Shown: positions 49,967 through 63,300 of the stretch, one piece after another | Layout of the letters: every line of letters starts with the position of its first letter | Numbering within the stretch: the stretch's first letter is position 1 | Made by a program: the position numbers and the translations under genes | The notes under the pieces: generated by a model | What the model was told of the DNA's origin: nothing | The model's database searches: none | What the model saw: only the letters and a program-made list of their open reading frames with translations | Assembly: GCA_029207755.1 (NCBI GenBank) | Contig: JARCOQ010000006.1 | Span: 68,608,093 to 68,672,092, forward strand | Reading direction: 5' to 3' | Length of the DNA stretch: 64,000 bases | Source of the DNA: Chamaea fasciata | Lineage: Eukaryota > Chordata > Aves > Passeriformes > Sylviidae

Positions 49967-51396
49967 CTACTGTTTGGAAGGGAACGGAGCTGCTCCAAAG
50001 GGATCTAACTCCAGTGCCTGCTGTGGTTGGCTCTGTGTGCTCTGCACGACCAGCTCTGTGAAGGGCACCGCACCAAAGTCATCTGTTTTCAGCCCGTCCC
50101 CACTGTGAATGGCCCCATGCAAGGAGCTCTGCCTAGGCCTGCCAGCCACGACAACTGCACCATGGTCCCCGCGGCTGTCCCCAAAGCCCTGGTGCTGGGC
50201 ATGGCGCATCAGGTCCGGCGGGTGGAAGGGTTTGGCTCCGAAAGGATCCAGTAGAGTCTCGTCTGTCTGTAGAGGGTTGGCTCGATCCTTGCTGTCAGGT
50301 AAGGCAACACTGATGTTCTCCTTGGAGTCTGAGATGGTCAGGAACTCGTTGCTGCTCTGGGAGTCCCTGCGGCCGGCCTTCCTGTGCCGGCGGGCACGCT
50401 CTGGGGTGCGGTAGCTGGGTTTTAGCCCCTTCTTTGTGGTGGTGGGGGTGCCATGATGGCGCTTCCCGTTGTTCTTGGACACCTCCTGCTTCATGCGCCT
50501 CTGGCGGGAAGACAGTTTCTGCAGGTTCCGCTGTTGCTTCACCTTCTGATGCTGCTGGCTCCCTGTGATCTCCTCAAACGGAACCAGCCCAAACAGGTCC
50601 TCTCTACTCCCAGCAGACTTGGGTAGAAGGGACGGCTGAAATGGGGTGCAGCCAAAGATATCCACGCTCCGCGGAGAGGTGGGGGAGAGCAGAGGCTCCA
50701 TCCCTGACCCCTGCCCATCTTGCTGGGGCACCTTTTTGCTGAAAGGAGCTTTTATGAAAACATCAAAGTCATCCTGCTCTTGGCTTAGGTTGGGAAAAGC
50801 CACCTGAGAAGAAACATTTTTGTCCATCTTCTCTCTTGCCTGAGGCTGCATAGTGAAAAACGGTACAGCTCCAAACACATCAAATTCTTGGCCAGAGTTG
50901 ATGAGAGTGCTTGGCACCTCAGGCGGGGACATAGGCACTGAACTGGGCTCTGTGATTTCACCACTGCCCATACTGTCTCTGAACCGAGCGCTCAGGAGCC
51001 CTTCCACACATTTTTGTTTGGTTCGGTCACAATCAGAATCAGAGCTCTGCTTTTCTTCCTCCTCTTCTTCCACCTCTTCCTCAGAATCCATGAGGAGAGG
51101 TCGGTGGCCTAAGTTCTCTGGTTCTGTATCATTGTCATCATTGAAGTCTCCATTCTCTCCATGCAAGACTTCTTCATCCTCCTGTTCTTCTTCTTCCTCA
51201 CTGCTCTTGGGAGAAGGAGGATCAGATTCAAAATCACTCTCTGACTCCTCACCACCTTTTGTCACGTGTCCCTCTGCACTTTTCCTCCCTGCCCGGGGAT
51301 CTCTAAATGCATGGCTCACTTTTCCAGCCTTTGTTGGAGTCCCTAAGTTATTTCCTTGATTGCTGGCTGAGTTATCCACTTGTTTTCCAGGGGAAC
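49967..51396 (-). CDS. BMP2K: BMP2K terminal coding exon
   Basis: Acceptor CCTGCAG ends at 51397 on the - strand. The exon begins with the last two bases of a Gly codon and codes 475 residues plus stop. In order it holds an acidic stretch rich in Glu/Ser (ESDFESDPPSPKSSEEEE, then NLGHRPLLMDSEEE), the modules FDVFGAVPFF, FDVFIKAPF, VDIFGCTPF, EDLFGLVPF, a highly basic segment (RQRRMKQ, GKRHHGTP, ERARRHRKAGRR) followed by SNEFLTISDSKENISVAL, then LLDPFGAKPF, DDFGAVPF and ELDPFGAAPF at the very end. The repeated DPF-type motifs are of the kind bound by the AP-2 alpha appendage. The open frame continues past the acceptor to 51499, but that part is intron. Confidence 0.96.
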
Positions 51397-54300
51397 CTGC
51401 AGGTCCAAAGAAAAAAGCAAATGAGAACTTAAAACATACAACAGCAAAACTTACTCCACACACCCTGCAGCCACACATCCCAGAAGATGATGCAAACATA
51501 TCTCCTGTAAAAACATATAGGGGAAGGAAATGAGCTAAAAATCAGATCTGACATTACAAACAACACTCATAAAATCAACAGACAGAGCTGCTTTACTTCT
51601 AAAGCACAAGGTGTCTGGAAATACAGTACCAGTATTTAGGGGGCATACAAAAGGCCTAATGGACACAGCTGATCTCTAGAGACAGCTTTTCAAACCCAGT
51701 CATTACACAGCCACTCTTCTCTGGGAAAACGGGAGGCAGCAGGATTTAAACACTTTAGTTTTCTATATTATATTTTTTAAGCAGACAAGCTATTTTTTGA
51801 TGTGCTTCTGCTTTGATAGTCTGCTCTGACAAACAATGCTGTAGTAATGAGAGCAGCTCCTTCTAACTTCTGCAACAACTGAGGCACAACAGCTCTTGCT
51901 TTTCCTTAGGTTTGAGAGCAATGCTTTCTGCTTTGTATCTAAATGCAACCTGTCAGCTCAGCTTCTCTATGGCAAGGAAATTTACCTACTCGTTTTCCTC
52001 TGCCAGCTTTCTTCCCACTATTCACTGACAACTAGAACTGAAAGAACAATTCACTGATGAGTCTTTTGTGGCATAGTTGCCTTGGGAACACTGGAAGCAG
52101 TAAAAATTTTGCAGCAGTACAAAAAAGAAATGGCAAGAGCAGGCAGAGCAGGGGAGGCTGCACCGTGGCACTGGCACCACTCCCCAGAGCAGGAGAGGCT
52201 GCACAGTGGCACTGGCACCTCTCTGATCACTAATCAATCCCAGTTTCTCCCTGTGTCAGAGCCCCACGATGTGGGAGATGTTTTCAGGAGTGTAACTGAC
52301 TTGGATTTCTACAAGAAGAGAAGGAGCAGGAAGAAAATCAAAACACTCAAGTCTCCACTGGGTAAAGCACACTTTCCCTTGAAATGTCCTCTTGGCCACA
52401 GGTAGGGTGCATAATGTTACATATAACGCCAGCAACAGCAGTGAGAATTCACTTCCTGGCAGGCACAGAGCCGTTGCCCAAAACTGGTGTGCCACTCTGC
52501 CCAGAGAGGCTGTCACAGGCACCCTGGCACCAGGGATGAGCTTCTCACATCTCCAGCATCTGACACCAGCTGAGGCCGGGGCTGCTCCTGTTCAAGCAGT
52601 TACTAGAGAACTCTACCAACAGCATTGCACTGGACCACTGATCTCACGCAAACAAAACAGATGCCTTCCACTTAGGGCTTTGTTAAACAAACATTGACAT
52701 TTAACCCACTCCATGTGTTCAAAGGATTGAAAAAGCTAGGGATGGCTACAGACATCCGCTATTTCTCCAAAAGTCATCGTCAGCCAGAATCCAGCTCCTA
52801 ACTCTTGTTCTTGCAACATATAAAATATTTTCTCAGCTAATTCCTTCTTTCACAAGGAAACATGCAACTTCCAGGCAAGTCAGATTCTTTTCTCTCTATG
52901 CTCCAGTTTACGAGAGCCATTTCTTCCAATTTTAAAGGGAATTAGCAGCGATTTCCTCATCCATCAGCTTCCTCACTCCTTTGCAGTTACATTTAAAATA
53001 ATCAAAATTCAGCAGCAATACAATTTATGTAAGGATTTAAAAACAAGATGACCAGAATGACTAAAAACATCAGGTGATTAGGATTTTGAGCTGTTTCTTC
53101 TTGCCTTCTGGTGTCAGATTGCTTCTTATCTACTGTAATTTTAAATGCTACATATTTGCTTTACCCACTAAATTAGAATCTGGATTATTCTGCTGCTTAC
53201 TTTAGATTTCCCAAAGGTACAGCCTTCACATTGCACTGTATAACCCCCCAGCCTCCAAATCCTGCTGTTTCCAATATTTACTGGAACACTAATGTTAGCA
53301 TAAATGCAAACAGATTTAAAAGAAAAAGGGACTACTTCTAGGTTAGATATTAACACCACTCACACAACAAAAGGCCCAAAACCTTTTCTCTATGTCCATA
53401 TTCACAAAAGTTTATGGTCCCACTTAATGGAATGGTTAGACCTTTGCACTTAATCTCAACATGCAGTAAACAACTTATAAAGCAATTTTTTTTCAAGGAA
53501 GAATTGAATCATAGTGTTATCTAATATACTTGACTTTCCAAAAGGTTTAAATATTATTTGTTAAGTGCTGCTACAGTCAGAGTCCCTAAAAAACAAACTG
53601 TAACAGGCACTGAGGAGACAGAATGCCCAACCTCTACCAAGAGCAGCTGAGCTGCTTAAGAGGCCGTCTGAGGCACAGGAAGTGCAGCTCTCAGCCCCAG
53701 ACCAATGGCACAGCAAAGAGGACGTTTCCCACCACACACTCCATGCACTGGCACTCCGGCTGCTCCAGCATCCCAGCAGACCCACCTGTGATTCTGAACT
53801 GAGGTTCTTGCTGGCAACACACAGCAAATGATCTTGGGAATCGGGCACCAAGACAATCCAGCCTTTCCACCCTAAGGTTTCCTCTCTTCAGCCTAACAAG
53901 TACAATCTTCAGAGGAACTCAGATGAAGCCAGGAACAATTGGCCTCTTGCTTGGAGACACGCATCCACAGCAACCCAGAAGCCAGGTGTTTTCCCCATGT
54001 ACTTGGAGCTCTGAACCTCTTCAAGGAAATGCTGAGCACCTTCCTGGCTGACACAGGAGAAGTGCTTGAATAGCCAACGAGAATACCGAAAGTTTGACGT
54101 ACGTGTTGATTTTTACTTTGCCCACAGCAGTCTGTCCTGGCCTTGGACAGTTCTGTGGGCTCTTGCTCTACTGAGGGCAATGCCATGGCACACTGGGTAT
54201 AGCATAGACCAGCCTTTGTGCTGGCAGGGAATGACGGAAGGGAAACAGGAAAGGGAAGCTTAAGGTGTGGATTTGTAAATGTCTGCCCCTGCACGTGAGA

Positions 54301-57300
54301 AAACATGGTCCAAAATATGTTAATTCTGAGGCCACTCAAAGTCACAGCAGGAAGTTTTTCCTGTTCTAACACCATCACAGCAGCCAATAACTGCATCTCA
54401 ACTCAGCAGGTTTCTGAAGGTGGTTTCCAAATCTCTAGCTCTACAGCTGAGATTCCTCCTTCTCCAGTACCTTTGTCAGAGGTACCAATGTGACTTGCAT
54501 ACTGCCGCAGGAAACCAGTGTCTAGGTATTATGTACAGACTGGGAATTACTCGACAGCGACCAGAAACTCAAAACCTACACTAAGAGCTCACTATTATTG
54601 GAGCTGCAGAGCCAGCACACATGACCCGATGTTGGCAGTCACCTGTCAATGGAAAGCAGGCGGCACACAGCAGATGACATTGTGAAAAGTAACTGCTCCC
54701 GATATGTGGGTTTGAAGAAAACACTTTTACTCCAAGGAGTACTTCCAGAATGGCTACATCACTGTTCCCACACTGCAGTGTGTCAGGAAAGAACAAGTAT
54801 CTTCCTTTCCCGTTCTGTGTGTCTTGAGGTTAGTCACCTGCTCCAAGCAGAAACTACTCTAAGATACTCATCTTGCGCACTTTTAGCCCTACCTGGTCAA
54901 CCCTGACGGAACAAACCATCTCTGCACCCACTGTTGCAGCTGCAGTGGCTTCAGGCTACCCCCAGGAACAGGGATGAAACTGCATCAGACAAGAATCAAA
55001 ACCAAACCAAAGAAACAAAAATATCCTCCCCAGAACTATAATTTTTTAAACTAAGATAGAAATACTTTGGTCTTCTACACTACAGTTGACCCTGTTTCTT
55101 TCACTGCTAATGAAGTTAGGAAATGAAATAAAGTGCACTAGACACAGAAACAATTCCCCAAAAGGGAAAAGCCCCTGCTTAATGACAACTGAATGCTCTG
55201 GTCAAGCAGAATTCCAGACTGACGTGTTGTGTCATGTTGGTTTCATGCAGTCTAGTCAGACTACACTGCTGCAGAGATGTTCAGATACACATTTATGCAG
55301 CAATACTGCACACTGGTGCACAACATCTGCTTGCAATGTGCTGCTCAGATTACCACACTTCTAATCAGGTTTGTAGCTTGTAGGGAACAATTGCTCTTTG
55401 CTCAAATGCGAGCCAGGTGGAACATCTTTAATCATAAGAAGATCCCAATCTTCAAGGAAATTTTCTGTTCCGATGTTCTTTTTCGAGACACAAGATTATA
55501 AGAGGATGAATTCCCTCTAACAACTGCAAGTAATTACATGCCTTCTGCTGGTTCCTCATTTTAGGGTATCGTGAGGGAAGCCTAAGAGTGGGGCATAAGA
55601 GCTTTAAGCTCCCTTGGAATTGGGAACATACTGCCACCATCATTTCATAACAATTTGCCACATGTCAGCCCATGGATTACCAGCCAGCTGCAACTAAATC
55701 TGCACCAGGTCTCTAACAACAACCAGGGCAGCAGCTGCTCAACACTGTAATGGATTTACATGTCTTACCACCTTTATTTTCAAGAGGAACAAAAATGGAA
55801 GAACACCACACTTGTGCCTGGCAGCTATTGCCGACATTCTTTTAAATAATTATGCCAGAGATTAAAGTGCAATATAAAAAATAGTGCAATGTGCCCATGA
55901 CTGCTGCAAGATTTGAAAAAACTTCTAAAAAAATTGGTAGATCATTCTGGAGAGAAAATGCAGACCCTTGGCAGAGTCCAGACATACCATGTATACCTAT
56001 GATGGGTGAACAATTTCAGATAGCTTAGAAAGTGCTATCTAGAATAGCTGAAGTTGAGGATGATCTTGATACAGGGAAATACCCTGAACCTCCATTCAGC
56101 AAGCACTATGAATAACTGAAACCACAGCCAAGAAGGTACAGAGTAAAAGCATCAGCAAAGATTTCAGTGAGTACAGATACTGACAAGAACTTACTCTGCC
56201 AAGTTACCTAAACCTGAAATGTTTTATTATCATTTATCTGACAGCCAGATCACTGCATCTTTGAACATCACTAGGCATCTTTAAACATTCAACATCAGCT
56301 GTCAAAGAAACATGAATTGTTGGCAGGAGCATTTTTCAAGTTGAAAAAGTAGCTCAAGTCTTTTTTATTTCTATTGTTCTGGTACTAATAATTTCTTCTT
56401 ACATTCTAGCAAGCTGTGTCTCACTTGAAGGCCCAGACTGCACAGTGGTCCCAGGACTCCACAGCCATGGTACAGAACTTGCATTGGTTTGAAACCCTGT
56501 TAGAAGCCATACACAAAAACAACAATGAACAATCATCCCCCATGTCTGCTCCTGCCAGGACAACCCATGTTTCTGCTGTGACACAGTGCACATCCAGCAG
56601 CTCCTACTGCAGCAGGGGATTCTCAGGGATGTGTACAAGGCTCCAGATGATTCCCACGACACTGCTGTCTGGCACACAGCTGGCTGGTTTTCTGCAAGAT
56701 CCACACAGCTGGGACAATACACACCATACCACAAAGCCCCTCTTACTCCAAGACAGACACCTGCGGCAACCATTTGAAGACACCACCATGTTGCTGAATC
56801 AGAAGGAATCTGCAACAGAGCTGGACTTGCTTTTATTCAGTCTCTGCACAGAGATCAGGCCCGCAGAGTCTTAGAAAGGGTTACCCATGAAGGCTACAAA
56901 AACCAAGTGACTTGATCACATCTACAGCATACATGATCTGTACAACATTCAGCAGAACTGAATTAACAAGATGACCTGAAGCAGAATCCTATCCCAAGAT
57001 CTAAGCCAGGCAACAGCTCATGGAGATTCTTCCATAGAAGCCAAATGCTTGAAAGAGTTTCAGGCAACATTACCAATATCTCCACTTCTCTCACACAGCC
57101 CATCCATATAATTTTGAGTGTTATATCATTTCTTGTAGTCCTTCTAGGAATCACAGTATTAAGCTGAGGGAATCAAAAGGCCATCCTAGGCCAGCTTCAT
57201 CGTACAAGTCATTAGTGTGAATAAATGCATGACTAAAGGCACTGAGTACAACTCACCAGCCAACTGTACCCTATTCATGACATTTCCTTCTTACATTTGA

Positions 57301-60300
57301 GTGCAGCACAAAGTGTGTTCTCCTGAGCTTCTGAAACACTTGATAATAACAGAGAGTATTACAACACATGATAGTTAATACACACTTGAATCAAAAACTT
57401 CCATTCCAAAATGCTGACCACAGGAGGTGTTTTTCCCACTGTCACCATCCAGTTCAAGCATTCCAGGACCAGATCTGTTTTCCACATGTGAAGTACCTAA
57501 GTGCCCCACTGCTGGCTATTTAATTGCACTGTCTTCTTTCTCTTTCATTAAGGAGTTTGCAACATAGGGTTTGTTTCTACCAGATCAAGCACTGGAATTC
57601 GTTCCCAGGCCAAGTTTCTTTTCCAGTCATCTCAGTTCTTCGGGTACTACCATTTTCCAGAAAAATTCAGGCATAAAGTACTGTGTGTAGCAAGTTTACT
57701 TGTGAGAATGTTTGTAATAGGATACACACCAAGGGTTAGACACCAACAGCTTCCACAGTGCTTCCCTATTCCCCAGACTGACAGGAACCCAACACTTGTT
57801 AGCTCATTTTGTACCCCCTTCCCTCTGTGTATGCCAAGGGACACAAGTGTTGCTGCCGGCACTTCATTCCCACCAGACAAAAATAAGCACAGAAGGTCTA
57901 ACAGACAAGCAGCTATAGTCCATCCAGTTCCAGGCTTCTTCTCCTGGTGACCCTCGCAGCAGTGCCAGCCTGAAATGCACTCGCAGCTCCATAGGAGATA
58001 TCCCAAGTCCCAGCAGCCCACTGACTCTCCAAGCGATGATTGAAGGCTTCCAATTCCAACCTCTGCTACTTCCTTGTCTCACTTTCCCACACACATGTTA
58101 ACATACCTGGTGACACTTACTTTGCCAGATTACCAGCACTTGATGTTGGTGAGTCGAAAGATGACACGACACTCATCATCTTGCTGCTCTCTCTCAGGAG
58201 GTGACAGTCAGTTAATGAGTGAAGAGCTGCTTTCAGCAGAGAACCCTTAAGCCTCCAAAACACAAGGAATCCTCTGGGTGACTCTATTCAGCCACAGCCC
58301 ACATACACAATTTATACATCAGGCCTACGCCAGAGCAAGGAAAACCAAGCAGAAAAAACCCAACCTTAGAGTTGCAACTGTGATTGATACAGCAGAACAC
58401 AACTTCAGTAAGAACTGTCACTTTTCAAGAAAGTCAATTTTATTTACTTTAAAGATCCTGTGTTTATAAGGTCAACATTTCATCTCATGGTAATTCAACA
58501 AGTCAGAACTCAGTGGTCAGAGCCCTGGGCAAACAGTGCTAACACACTTCCCACATAGCCCGAGACATGTTACAATAAGGAAATGAAATTTGTGCTTTAA
58601 CAAGATCCGAGAGTCACTCTCGCAAATGCTGGAATTGAATTTAAGGTGTTAAACCTCTGTTCCACTTGCCAAGCAATCACCTGCCCTTGGAGGCCATGAG
58701 TAAGGGACACAGGTAGTTTACTTCTTAGTTACATGTTTCACCATCACAAGGAACAAACCAGAAAAAACAGTCACACAACAGTGTTAAGTACACGTGGAAA
58801 TCAAAATATTAGGGAGGGACATTTGTCAAGTTTGCCCCAGAAAGCCCTCAGACAGAAATTAAATATTTGCAAGTCAACAGCTTTCTCCTTTTCTTAGCTG
58901 TCTTGCAACACCTCTTTTCAAGACATTACCAAGAACAGTTAGGTGGGGAACACAAACCAGCTTTTAAAAGATGTATATAGACATTTAAAGATTTATTGTA
59001 CCCGATTTGTTTGCTAAGTGCATTTCACAGTTAACACATAATTAACAATACCTTTCTTGAAATCAAGCCAGTATTTACTCTTGTTTAAATGCCATTTACA
59101 AGTCCACAGGGAAAAAGGCTATTGAAAAGTGCACAATTTTTTCCCAGTGCCATAGCTATCAGTTCAACACGTCTCAAACAGCCTGGTTTTTCAGCCATGA
59201 CTGAATTTCAGGAGATTTTTCCTCCCCTTAAGAGAAGCAACTACCATTTTTTTTTTCCATTTTAGTATGTCAAGAATTAGAGCTTGGATTCCAAGTAACA
59301 AAAATAAAGCACATGATACAATACAGTGGGGATATTTGTTACAATCTAAAGCTATATTATAACCATCTAAAAAAGCCAGCAACAGTTAAATGCCCTTCCG
59401 AGGTCTCAGGTGATAAAATCAAAAAAATAACCTCCGGACACAAGGGTATGAATACCTGGCCAGAGACTGAGCACCTGATGGTCCCCAACTTAAATGGAGT
59501 GCAAACTATGCCTATTCATTTTAAATGTGAATTCAGGTTCACCTTTAAGTCAAAGCAAGCTCTGGAATGAAGGTGCCAGGGAAACTTTTCCAATCAGCAC
59601 CTGGAGCGCAAACTCCTCTTCACTTAAATGGCTTTCACGTGGCACTGAACTACTGAATATGAACAAGGTCACAGAAAGCAAATTTTTCCTGAGAGTGCAA
59701 AACAAAACCACAGACTAAGAACACAATCCTAAAACAAGCAGAATGAATTCAGGTCTAGGGACCGGAGCAGCCATGGGCGTAGAGGGATTTTCACCAAAGA
59801 CTTTGCTGAACACAACAGCATTACCATGTCCACCCTTCACCATGTGGAGTACTGGAGCATTTTTGAGCACTTCACAGCCCTACCAGAACACCTCCAAGAA
59901 TGCAAGATCGTAGTGAAAGAAAACACAGATACTACCTTAGGTTGACCCCAGCTGATTTATTTTAAGGCATGTTACCTGAGCTTTTGAACTTCCATAAGAA
60001 CAGTCTTTACAAGTCATACTAAGGCACCTTTATCACACAAGAACTTGCAACAAAACCCAAGTGGCTCCAGAATTGACTGATGCTCCTTTTATCATTCAAC
60101 TACCACACAGGCTTTACTTTGTCAAACATACCAAAATAAACACTAAAGTGCTGAACAACCAAACGTTAAAACTGTTGCTTAAGTTGCAGGATGATGCAGT
60201 TTCCCACTCAAAATGCCCACATAACACATTATTTTTACTTCCATTCAAGGTAAACACAGTTAAAACTTAACTGAAAAGCAATAATGAATGCCCACCTTCC

Positions 60301-63300
60301 CCATGTATAGGCAATATAAAATGTTTCTGTTTGACTCAACTTGTACCAAAACTGTGCATTAAATGCATAGAAGCTTACTGTCTTCACTTAGCTGGACAAC
60401 TGAACTACAGAAACAGTGTGAGTCAGAAGCAGACTAGAGGGAAGCAGCAAAATTTGGCCTTAGCAAGGAATCTGCCTTCAGCAAAAGGTTCTGCCCAGGT
60501 GATGCCCATTGCGCTGGCCCAGCAGAACCACACCCTAGACAGTCTGTCCCAAGGCTCCACAGGCACCAGGAGCTGGATGCACAAGTGGTTTTAACTGGAG
60601 GTAATGAACACACCAACACATCCCTTCAACCCATGTGCTGTTAGAGGCAGCCGAGCCCTTTGCCATACTTTGGTCACTGAGCTGCTGTGCGTACTTCAGC
60701 AGATACATACACCTACAGGTATGTATGCATACAGCTACGAGGTAATCGTGTCACAGATGGAACTTGCCTTGCTGAGAAATGAAAGGAACAGAACCAAAGG
60801 GATCTTCAGGAGGACTTGTCAGTGGAGCAGCATGTGGCTCCACATTCTTATCTGAAGATGCTCTCCTGTCCACCAGCCTGTCTGTAAAAAACAAAATGAA
60901 ACAGAACAAAAAATAAAGTAAAATAAAATAAAAATGGCAGGACTTACACCTATGCAAAGCTATGCACTGTACAGGGTGAGGGAGAAATATCTTCTCTGGC
61001 AGCGTGTTTGACAAAGGCTTGTAAGAAGCACAGCTTTGGCCTGCACAAGAGTTGGTCTGGGCAGCTCCTTCCTACTGCAAGGAGAGAGGCAGAGTGCCTG
61101 GGAGGCTCTGCACCCACATCTGTCCCTGCTGGAGCACCAGGCTGATCCTGAACCTTTGTGCAATGCTATGAAAGCTGGGCTGGGATTTTTTTTCCCAGTG
61201 AGAAAGTAAATTCGGTTTCTTGGCTCCCAATTCTGCACAGATGATTAAGTGGTTACAGAAGCTGTTTAAGAAATCCACTTCTTCACAATGCTGTCAGAAA
61301 TGCAGCATCATATGTCGCTTCTGGCCCATCACTAACTGATGATCACAGCAACACCAACAGAGAAACAACAGCCAGGAGCTCCAATCTGTCACTCTGTGTC
61401 ACAGCTCTCCACAAAGGTGCTCGGTTCAGAAATCCATCCAATTGCACAATATGTTTTACTGCAAACAGCATCATTCTACTAGGAAAATACCGAGTATAAG
61501 CAATGTATTCTGTCCTAGGAATTGGATCCCCTTTTACAAGAGAAGTGATTAATCATCCCAGCAGTAGCCATCACTGCACACACTGACATTAAGCCCCTCA
61601 ACACATGAAATCTGATGGTAATGCCAGCCTGACAAATTGTAGCAACATCTTCATCCTCTAACAAAGACTTTGTAAATTTACTTAGGTGTTACTGTAACAA
61701 ACATGTAAGCTTTAGAAGCATTTGCCAGATTTAGAAGCATCTTTAATTTATGCATAAAGCATCAACAATACCAACTAGAAGAGAATCTGCGAAGAGAAAG
61801 AAAGAATTCATGTTTTGAACACTAGTCAGCATCACAAAAACTTAAGCACCACCGTATGTGAGTTATAAAATACAGGACAGCAGCCGGCTTTAGTAACCGA
61901 AAAATAGAAGCACTGATCAAATCTGCATCTGCAATTCTCTTTTCTCTAGGTGGCAAAAAAGTTACTTTAGTACTCAAAAGCCTTTTTCCCCTCACAGGAG
62001 ATAAGCTACATCTAAAGAGAACTCAGCCTTCAACATTAATACATATCTAAGGAAATTACAGTAAGTCTTACACAGTTAAGGACAATTTTATAGGTACAAG
62101 ACTTAATTTTACAATAAATCTCCTGATCTCTCATCATTCCAGACAAGTCTGAGAAAGTACCAGTAGACAACATGAAGTATAATTATTTCTGTATTGACTG
62201 CAGCAAAGGCATTAACACTGCCAAGTATGGTCATATGATCTTTGGCAAAACATCCTCTGTATCAAAAAGCCAAGTTAAAAGGTCTCTGAAGGGTGTGACA
62301 TGTGTATCTACATGCACACAGATACAAACCACCAGTGGTCCCCCTCCTCTGAGGGACACCAAGCCCCAGGAGCTCAGAGCAGCTGTAAGGCAGCCCCCAT
62401 CCATACAGACAAGGCTGCCATCTGCTGCTGGCAAGGGAGTAATTCGGGGTTATTTCTGCATTTTCTCTACATGCGTGACTAAAATCCCAAATGCTGGTTA
62501 CTACTGAGCAGGGCTGTGCTGTTTGGTTTAGTTTACTTTTCAGATACAGCATATCAAGTGCATTACAACACCCAGCTCTCCTGTGCACTGAATTACCTTG
62601 AAGAGCTGAGCCCAAAATGTATCTTGGTTATCATCTTCTTTGGAACCTGTATTTGTTCAGAACTTGTAGCTTGACCAAATCAATCTCATCCAACTTAAGG
62701 AAGTACCACCAGCAGTCCAGCAGTTACAGATTCTGAATGTGGGTGGTGGTGGTGTGCTGACCTTTGGTACAAACTAACCTGCTGCAGATTCACAAATGCA
62801 TTATTTCAAAAGACTAAGGGCCACATTTGGAAGAAGCATGCTTACAGATATTCTACCACTGAATCAAATCCTTAACTTGGATTTGGAAGGAATGATTAAT
62901 TTCAGGTAGTACATGAGCCATTTTTCCCAGCTACCAGTGAGACATCTGACTGTAAAATGTGTGCAGGCTACATTCCCATCTCAAAAACAGGAGTCTGATT
63001 CAATCCACACAGGATACAAGGGGAAAACTAACAACCAGTTTCACAAACGAACCCACCCAGTCACTTTCCTAAAGGATTAGGAGGTAATGCACACATCCAA
63101 TAAGAAAAATATTCAACTGAAGGCAGCAGTTTTTTCAATTACTCAAAATTCAACTTTACTGTACTTTTAATTGCAAGAAACTTGCTGATAGACAGCTAAG
63201 CATATACAATCTGTTTTTAAACAATGTCACATCTTCCAAGTCCCACTGATAAATCTGATCTCAACAAAACCAGTTATAGGAAGAGCAACTAACAAGCATG

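Larger units (their letters stand above)
51397..60767 (-). other. BMP2K: BMP2K GC-AG intron
   Basis: A 9.4-kb intron whose donor is AAG|GCAAGT, with GC instead of GT. The only supported internal feature is a 41-bp tandem duplication at 52146-52227. I see no nested gene or RNA. The open frames inside (up to 167 codons near 53893-54396 and 152 near 56416-56874) have no domain. Confidence 0.85.

Noticed and set aside
51397..51499. N-terminal extension of the BMP2K terminal exon frame starting MFASSSGMCG
   Set aside because: It lies upstream of a good acceptor (pyrimidine-rich, CTGCAG), is Cys/Phe-rich and unlike the family. The exon-exon frame joins perfectly at 51396.
60751..60767. Reading straight through the BMP2K exon, or using the GT at 60763-60762 as donor
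   Set aside because: Reading through meets a stop within a few codons, and the GT donor shifts the terminal exon out of frame to an early TAA. The GC donor restores the known protein.
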